Below are positions 56,383-64,000 of a DNA stretch of 64,000 nt, in pieces; the first letter of the stretch is position 1, and each line of letters starts with the position of its first letter. Position numbers and translations under genes: made by a program. Under the pieces are notes generated by a model. It was given only the letters and a program-made list of their open reading frames with translations, ran no database searches and had not been told where the DNA came from. Source of the DNA: Alligator mississippiensis (taxonomy: Eukaryota; Chordata; Crocodylia; Alligatoridae); assembly GCF_030867095.1 (NCBI RefSeq), contig NC_081828.1, positions 52,491,434-52,555,433 on the forward strand. The letters run 5' to 3'.

Positions 56383-57017
56383 TTTCCTGGTATGGAGAAG
56401 TTGTTCCCCTGTATGAAAGTTCTTGAAAAGTGTGTCATTATAGATACTGATCATTATGGACACAACAATGGACATAACATGCTTGAGTTGTAGCAATTCT
56501 CTAGATAATAATCACTGATGTATAGAAGTCAGTGATGCTGAAGGATAGCCATGAACCTCAGTGAACTGTTTCACCAGAGTAACAACTCCTTTGATATTCC
56601 CTATCATAGATAGAGCTCCATCAGTCTTTTGTCGGCACAGTTAGCTATCATAAAGATGGAGCTGATTTTCAACAACACTCTTCAGTTTGAGTATTATTCC
56701 CCTCTGCAGTTATCTGTTCATGCACTGAATTCCTTGCTGCATTATGATGGGATATTTCAAAACCTTCCCTCTTATTGTATGAATAACTGGTACCACACAG
56801 ACTGTATCTTTGTTCACAAAGATGTGTAAAAAACAAATCTGAATATTTTTTACAGATCTCTTTGGACCAGCATACACTGTTGCCACTCTGTATTTAAAGT
56901 GGTATTTGACTTGAAATCAAGCTTTGGTGGCATTGTGAATGATAGGCTTTAATTCAGATGCACAGATTATTACACTTGATAATCTAATTTACATAGCTGG
57001 AATGCATAACCCAGACA

Positions 57018-58954
57018 AGATCCTACTCCCCTTTTCACCAAAAGACTCAACAATACCATCAAATCATTTCCATCAAGATTACAAGAAAAACTACAGACCT
57101 TGATCCCCCCACTACCTAACCCGGGGACTTTTTACATGCTCCCTAAAATCCACAAACAAGGGAACCCTGGCAGACCTATCATATCCAACCATGGGACCCT
57201 AACTGAGGAAATATCAGGTTTTGTTGAATCCATCCTAACACTGCTTGTCACCCACAGAGCAAGTTTTGTCCAAGACACTACAGACTTGCTACGGAAACTT
57301 AAAAACATAGACCACCTTCCCAGCAACACACTCCTAGCCACCATGGACGTTACCAGCCTATATACCAACATCCCACACCAGAATGGCATCCAAGCCTGCC
57401 TTACATATCTACAGAAACAAGATTACAACCCAGAATACAGACCCAAAGATATTACTGAGCTTATACACTTCATCCTCACACACAACAATTTCACTTTTAA
57501 TAATCAACACTTCCTCCAGATGATGGGAATAGCTATGGGCACTAAAATGGCCCCACAGTATGCCAACCTTTTTATGAGCCACCTGGAAGAAGACTTCCTC
57601 AAGAACTGCACCATCAAACCCTTACTATACCTAAGATACATCGATGACATCTTCATCATTTGGAGTGAGAACCTGCAATCTCTGATTGAGTTCCACCAGA
57701 AATTCAACAGTCACCATCCCTCCATCTGACTTTGTTTAGAATACTCCAGCACCAACATCCCCTTTTTAGACACAGTGATCAGTATCCAGAAGGGTAAAAT
57801 ACAGACCACAGTATACAAGAAACCCACAGACCAACATACATATCTGCACAGAACCAGCAATCACCCGAAACACACCAAAAAAGCTGTGATATACAGGCAA
57901 GCCCTCAGATACCACCGCATCTGTACTGAAGAGAACACCCGGGATCGCCACCTCACCAATCTTAAAAAGGCTTTCACCCAGCAAGGACACTCCTCCAGAG
58001 AGGTAGATTGCACATTTGAAAGAGCCACCCGGATACCACGTGAAGAACTGCTGCAGTAAAGAAGAAAAACACCCACAAATCGCACACCGCTGGTTATGAC
58101 CTATCACCCATCCCTTGAACCTGTACGGAAAATCCTCAAAATATTGCAACCCATATTAGAAAGAGACCCTATTCTTAAAAAGATCTTCCCAGAGCCACCC
58201 ATCCTAGCCTTCAGACAAGCACCGAACCTCGCCAACCTCATCACCAGAAGCAAACTTCCTCAACTCCAGAACACACCAAAAGGATCCAGACCGTGCCATG
58301 ACAAGAAATGCGAAACCTGCCAACACATCTCCACCACCCCCACTATTACTACACCCCACAACAGAGCCATCAGCATCCCAGGATCTTACAGCTGCACCTC
58401 CAGAAATGTAATATACCTCATCCAATGCACCAAATGCCCTGATGGAAGACATGTAGGAGAGACCAAACAACAACTGTGCACCAGAATGAACGCACACCGG
58501 AAATCCATCAAAGACAGAAACACCCAATTACCGGTGGGGGCACATTTCTCACAGGAGGGCCACTCGCTCTCCAGTCTCTCAGTCCTGATCCTCAAGGGAA
58601 ACTTACACAACACTTCCCAGAGAGGAGCCTATGAGCTCCATTTCATCAACCTGCTGGATACTAGAGATCAGGGACTAAACACAGACATTGGATTTTTGAT
58701 ACATTACAATCTGCCTGGCAACTGACTCCCCAGCCCAGCCCAGCCCCGGGCTTGTTTACTTTTCATTCCATCCAGGAAGAGCACACACCAACTGCTGAAG
58801 CTTCCTTAGCCTGACGAAGGGTTTTTGAACCCGAAAGGTTGCTTAATAACTATTCTCCAACCATTTGGGTTGGTCTAATAAAAGATATCAAACTCACCCA
58901 AGGAACCTTGTCTGCCTATGTCCTTAGACCAACACAGCTACAACCTAAACCCCC
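57018..58954 (+). mobile_element. Penelope-like retroelement, 5'-truncated, RT and GIY-YIG
   Basis: An 11-bp duplication TAACCCAGACA flanks the element (57007-57017 and 58955-58965). It holds a reverse transcriptase segment (about 57100-57730; MLPKIHKQGNPGRPIISN near the front, MDVTSLYTNIPH, and the catalytic YIDDIF), a connecting region, and a GIY-YIG nuclease segment (about 58380-58600; VIYLIQCTKC, HVGETKQQLCTRMNAHR), the domain pair that defines Penelope-like elements. The coding region is broken, with about three interruptions. The 3' part carries a hammerhead-like RNA motif and the family tail. The front of the RT is missing. It appears moderately old. Confidence 0.93.
58811..58836 (+). 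ncRNA. Hammerhead-like ribozyme core motif
   Basis: CTGACGA (58811-58817) and GAAA (58833-58836) bracket a hairpin GGGTT-TTTG-AACCC, the arrangement of the hammerhead core and stem II. Hammerhead motifs are known in Penelope-like elements. I could not draw convincing stems I and III, so activity is unproven. Confidence 0.5.
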
Positions 58955-58965
58955 TAACCCAGACA

Positions 58966-60093
58966 TCAGCAGGTGTCATTGGGAGAGATGTTTTGGTCTG
59001 CATTAATACAAGTCAGATGGCTGATTATAAGGATCCCTTTAAGTCATAAAATCTTGAGTCGTATTGGGACAGGACACGGAAACTGCTTCATTTTGAGTGT
59101 ATTCAGATTGCAGTTTCTGACTTTCCTCAAAAGTAGCCAGGTATTAGCCAGGTTTGACCAGTGACCTGAGTTTACCATTTTGTGACTGTTTTCATCCTGT
59201 GAATTAATCAGTCAAATTACTCCAGAGTAAAGTATCTTAGGTATTTTTAACAACCCAATCAGGTAAAATATTGGCCATTCCCTTGTTAAATTTCCAAACT
59301 GGCACCATTGTACTTTCTCCCATGCTCTCCATTTTGCTCGCCAGGAGCTCTCCCTAAACATCTACAACAAAGCTACTTCAGCATTCTTCTTTGGGTCTTT
59401 CCTTCAAACCCTCCTATGTTGCATTGTTTATAAGAAGTCAACAGTGTTTAAGCCACTGGTGTTCTGAGATTGCTGCCTGTTACAATGACCAATATGATCT
59501 TATTGCTTCATTGTGTACCCACACCTGTCTGCCTGCTTGCCTTTACATGTTGTTTCTTGTCTTAGACAATAAACTGTCTTCGGCCGAGAACCATTTTTTG
59601 CTCTGTATTTGTACAGTACCTAGTACAATGGGGTCACAGTCCTTGACTGGGATTTCTAGGAGCCCTGGTAATGCAAAAAATAAAGACTGCATATGATCGC
59701 AGTTCTTTTTCTTGTTTGATGGGGCTATATATTTTGATAGATGACACTTCTTGGAGGGCAAAATTGACTGCTTTTTGTCAGATGTAATGACCCGAACATT
59801 CAAAGTTGGGCTGGTTACCTTCCTTTCTTTCCTTTTTTGTGTTCTTACGACACGGTATTTAGCAGAATTCTCAGACTTGTTGAAATCTGACAGAGCCGTG
59901 CCTGGAGTCCTTCAGCCGTAGCTTCATACTTGTGACCTCTGGGGCTGGCTACCAATAAAACTGTAAAACTAGCCTAAACTTTAGCCACTATAGAGAGGAA
60001 TATCAACTGCTATATTAAAGTTGCCTGATATTTCTTATTAATAAAACTTTTCCAATTCTTAGGAGAAGAATGGTAATACTTCCATTATTTAAA
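58966..60093. other. Intergenic, nothing recognised
   Basis: No exon or repeat is recognised to the right of the Penelope-like element. Two AATAAA hexamers occur near 59568 and 59681 without any open frame upstream. Confidence 0.45.
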
Positions 60094-60165
60094 GCAGGGC
60101 TGTCCAGCCAGCAGCCTGTGGGCTGCATGTGGCCATCAGGCCTTTAATTATATCTAAAGGAGTTG
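60094..60165 (+). repeat. hAT-like terminal fragment
   Basis: It starts CAGGGCTGTCCAGCCAGCAG and continues ctgtgggctgcatgtggcc, a typical hAT 5' terminus. I found no matching right end. Confidence 0.45.
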
Positions 60166-62346
60166 GTTAGATCTGATGGATTTAAAACTTTTGAAAGATC
60201 ACCAACCGTGGTCTGCAGTATTCCCCATACAACTTGATCAAAGTTAGCTTAGCTGTTAAAAGATCTGAATACCTCAGTCCTATTAAACCTCCATACTGGG
60301 GATTGTATTCGGAATTCTAGGATCCTGCTGCATCCTGCTATTGCACCCATGCAGAACTGCACAAATAGGATAGAAAGGATGGCATTCCCCTATTTAGCAA
60401 TTCCTTTTCTCCTTGGCAATGTCAACCCTCCTTCAACTGTCCCTGTCATGGAGATGGTTATCACAAAGCTTGTTTGAAAAGAATTTCACTACAAGACATA
60501 GGGAGGAATTTACATATACAGTATAAGTCACAACTTGGCTAGAGAAGAAAATTTGCCATTGGTAATCTAGTCTGGCTTAGCATTGATATATGTCATCTGT
60601 TGTATCTCTCTTCCTACCAATTTGCTGTGAACCAGCAGTTGGATCTAATGGTATAACTAGTTTGAAAGTTTTGATCTAAGTGGCATATAGTATATTTGAA
60701 ATGGCCAAATTCTGCGTTTAATTTTGAAAAAATCCTTATTTTGGAAATGTTAAATAGAATTTTTTAACAGTACAGTTTAGTTTCTTAAAAATGATATACT
60801 CAATCTTATAAAATTCATGCCTTCTATTCAGGGAACAAGATTCATGTCTGTGGAGTATAGTGGTCAGTGAGATATAGCTTAATTTTCTACAATCTGGTCA
60901 AATCCATTAAATAAGAGTTAATATCTTATTTATCTGTGTTAGTCCTATTTCACATATACTTCCAAGTCCCTCTTCAGGATACACTGTAGTTCCAACTCCT
61001 CTTTGGGTGCAGTTAGTTCTGTTTCCTGTAAATGTAGCAGTTGAAATTATTGTCATAAAGCCAGTGATGATACTTCTAAATAATTTTAGTTCAGTGTGTT
61101 TTTCTGATTCACACACATATTAAATGTAATTATGAACAGTGACATACCTGTAGATAATGATTCCTGAGAAGTATTGGTAGCAACAAGGCCAAAAAACTGA
61201 ACAGGTTTGATTGTTGGGGTAAGGACCTTCATGGGCAGTCAGTCTAAGTGATTTCATTGCCTTATGTAGATAAGCATTTCAAGATGTGGCACGTCTAAAA
61301 GAGTAGTTTAGACAAAGCAGTGTGCCATTAGTGTGTATTAAACTAGTCAAGTCAAAATCTGAGAGAGCGCCCTGAACTAAATATGGGATGAAGGGGAAAG
61401 CAAGAATTTTGTGAATATAGCAGTGACAAGTGGGGAATTCCCCTCTGTATGCCTCTTGCCAAAGCGATCTGCATGCAATTGCAGTTTTCAGCTTCATACT
61501 GTCTTCAGTCCTCTCTCAAAGCACTTGGTCTCCCTGTGGTTCCTGCCTTCTCACATTCCTTTTTCTATGCTATTTTCCATAGCTTTCTTCTGATCTGGCC
61601 TATACCATTCAGCACATGAATAGAATAAATGAAAGACTGCAGACAAGGTACCTTAAAATGTATTGTAATAGTTAGGGAATGTTTAGAGATGTGAGGGAAT
61701 GAGCTTCAGCATTGTGGCTGACATCACCCCCACCATTTTCCTCAAGTCCAGATTATATCCTTATTGTCCAATCCTGAAAGGTGCCCTAACCAGCTTGGAC
61801 CAGGGAGAAGAAACTGGTTGACACTGTCATCTCTTTCTAGTTCCACTGAATCCTGAAAAACACCTGCAATGTGAAGCTGAGGTTCCTGCTATCATTCTTT
61901 CCCATATGTGTTATCTTTTGTCCCTTGTCTTCCTCTTCTTGCCTTCTGTGTAGTAAGAAACTGTCTTGACCAGCCAAGACAAATACCACTTTTTCAACAT
62001 TACTGTGAGCTTGCAGCCAGAACAAGCTAAAAGTAACAACAGCTAGTTTGCACTAAGAAAGCACCAAAAGGAAGATATAGTTTCTATCTTGTACTATTGT
62101 TTCTTTCTCCATTTGTGGGTTTTATTTTTCTTGGTCAGAAAGGCAACAAGATCTAGCCTCATCAATGTCAATTCAAGATGATTCAAATTAAATTTGTTTT
62201 CTCTTCCCCAAAAAGCCCAGTTAACACCATTTTCTTCAATACTAACTAAACCCATGAAATGGATATTTTCCCTGTAGAAAATGGTAGACAGTAAAGGAAA
62301 TAGATTAAATGAGCTCTGCTTAAGTTTCAAATGCCTGTAAGTCTTC
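60166..62346. other. Intergenic, nothing recognised
   Basis: AT-rich sequence with only short open frames. No repeat or exon is recognised. Confidence 0.45.
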
Positions 62347-62364
62347 TCTCTCTCTCTCTCTCTT
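62346..62364 (+). repeat. (TC)n microsatellite
   Basis: A short perfect TC run. Confidence 0.9.
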
Positions 62365-64000
62365 AATAAAAGATTGTAAAGGTTTTCAGTAGCGCTTACA
62401 GTGAGAATAAGCCAGTGATAACACTAAACCCTAACCACAATTAAATATTCAGTGTTGGACTGGTCAGCAAGGAGTTTTAATAGCACTTTATTCCTTTCAA
62501 ATCCTTGTGATATCTCAGAACTGGCTTTTCTGAGCATGTAGTTATAGCATGGGTCCTGTCAGAGCTCTGCATGCACAGTGAGTTCATAAAGCTCCAGCAG
62601 GACCTCTGATTTCACTGTTTATATGACATTCTGGCAGCCCTTAAACTGACCAGCCACTGGGCTCAGAGCTCACTGCATATGAAGCTCTCTGCTGATCAAG
62701 CTGGTAGTCTCCTGATGGAGACTTGAACCTTCTTTCTAGTGGAACTAGGGAAGGGTATTATTCTTTAGGTAACGAGGATATTGCTTCAGGGAGTACAATT
62801 ATAAAAGAAAAGCCATGGTGATTATTGAAAACATTAGTGTGAGCCCTCATTGGCACTTTTGACTCTGAGGCACATACTTGCCTCTAGTATAGTGGGGGCA
62901 GATGTGGTATAACTTAATGAGCGGTTGTGCTGCATAGTAATATCAGTGCCTGAGGGGATTTAAGAAAAAATGTCTTAAAAACTAAATGTAGCTTGCCAAA
63001 GGGATGGCTTAGATGCAGGAGTTCTCTAGTTGCTTTTTCTGAAATTCTTCCAGTTGCACCTGCTGGGCCAGCTGGGTTAGAGAGCTGACAGGTACTGAGG
63101 AGCACTCAAGTCAGAGAGAGACATCTGGGAGAGATGTCAATAATTCAAAGAGGTGTCTGCATCTGGATAAGACACAAAAGATAGCTGAACTGGAACTGGG
63201 ACTAAAGATCACAAGGGGCACTGCTGTCTAATCCACCAGGTGTCAAATGAAGGAATGAGATGAAATAGGCACAGGGTCAAAAATAATAACTGTAACTATA
63301 AACACGCAAGAAGCTCAGAAGCAAAATTAGGCAAGTTGAATATGAACTGTTTACCTCAGAAAGGAGATGACTGAAAGAGGATGTCATAAGGGCATGTTGA
63401 ATAAGGACAGATAGGGAGAAGGTAGAGCTGGCTCTTCCATTGACGTTGTCTCCTAATACCTTCCCTGGAAATTAATAGTGCTAAACTCAAAACCAAGTAA
63501 AGGAAAGTCAGTGACAATTAGCCTCTGGAACTCATTGCCACAGAACTTCTTTGATGCTATGAGCTTAGCAGGACTCAGAAATATATTAGCTATATTGATA
63601 ATGGAATTTGGCAGGTTTGTTAAAGTAAGAAATGAGTTTTGGAAGACAGATAACACCTCCTGCCTCAGGGCTTACCCCTAGCTCCAGATCCTTGTTATTT
63701 ATCTCTGGGGAACTCTTAACTTTGTGTATCCTCTCCCTGGGTCCTGAGCAGCTGCCTGAATATCCCATTTTTTTTATGTGGGAGAGAGTCATTTAGTCTG
63801 CCTCATAAAACAGAGAAAATCTACAGAGTACAAGGATAGTGAGAGAGCAGCCAAAGGAAGGTCCCTGGAAAAGGAAAAGGCTATAGACTTGGAAGGGCCA
63901 GGGAGAGCACACCCTGCTGCTAGGGCGTACACCACCCAGCAGACACAAGATGGTAACACAGGTTACTGAACATGAGTATGAATTAAAGGGGAAAAGAAAG
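62365..64000. other. Intergenic to window end, nothing recognised
   Basis: No gene, RNA or repeat is recognised. Confidence 0.45.

Noticed and set aside
59560-59690. AATAAA hexamers as the end of an unseen gene
   Set aside because: No coding exon or splice pattern upstream; AT-rich sequence gives such hexamers by chance.
1-64000. CRISPR arrays, tRNA, rRNA, endogenous retroviruses or LTRs
   Set aside because: I looked for spaced direct repeats, tRNA-like boxes, gag/pol/env-like frames and paired LTRs and saw none. The only reverse transcriptases are CR1 and Penelope-like.

Overview
The window is vertebrate nuclear DNA from a sauropsid, most likely a crocodilian and possibly a turtle. The grounds are abundant CR1 LINE copies with TCTATGA-type 3' ends, Penelope-like retroelements, many short hAT transposons flanked by 8-bp target duplications, and large introns. 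I see no bacterial features and no retroviral or LTR element. The species-level call is inference.

Two host genes are present and face each other. KIAA1614 (plus strand) enters from the left edge. Six exons between 1773 and 17300 encode about 914 C-terminal residues ending in a PDZ domain, and an AATAAA lies at 18231. STX6 (syntaxin 6, minus strand) is complete: eight coding exons from 51338 down to 37508 give a 254-residue Qc-SNARE with a C-terminal membrane anchor. Its start lies in a CpG island (about 50940-51840). Its second intron is a minor-spliceosome AT-AC intron. A KIAA1614-STX6 convergent pair matches the order I recall for human 1q25. No gene is recognisable between 18.3 and 34.5 kb or from 52 kb to the right edge.

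Layout: 1-18.3 kb is KIAA1614 with several transposons in its introns, including two palindromic GC-rich hAT foldback elements (6264-7553 and 15853-16656). 18.3-34.5 kb is intergenic, with hAT, Tigger-type, MIR and CR1 copies. 34.5-37.5 kb is the probable STX6 3' UTR. 37.5-51.8 kb is STX6 and its promoter. 52-64 kb is gene-poor, with a CR1 copy and a 1.9-kb 5'-truncated Penelope-like element that keeps reverse transcriptase and GIY-YIG segments, a hammerhead-like RNA motif and an 11-bp target duplication.

STX6 acts in trans-Golgi/endosome membrane fusion. KIAA1614 has no established function; its PDZ domain suggests a scaffold-type role. The two are neighbours rather than a pathway. The most interesting features are the AT-AC intron, an apparent alternative KIAA1614 last exon that would remove the PDZ domain, a tandemly duplicated STX6 promoter block carrying perfect GTCACGTGAC palindromes, the foldback elements (one carrying a near-exact 39-bp copy of sequence outside itself), and the hammerhead-like motif.
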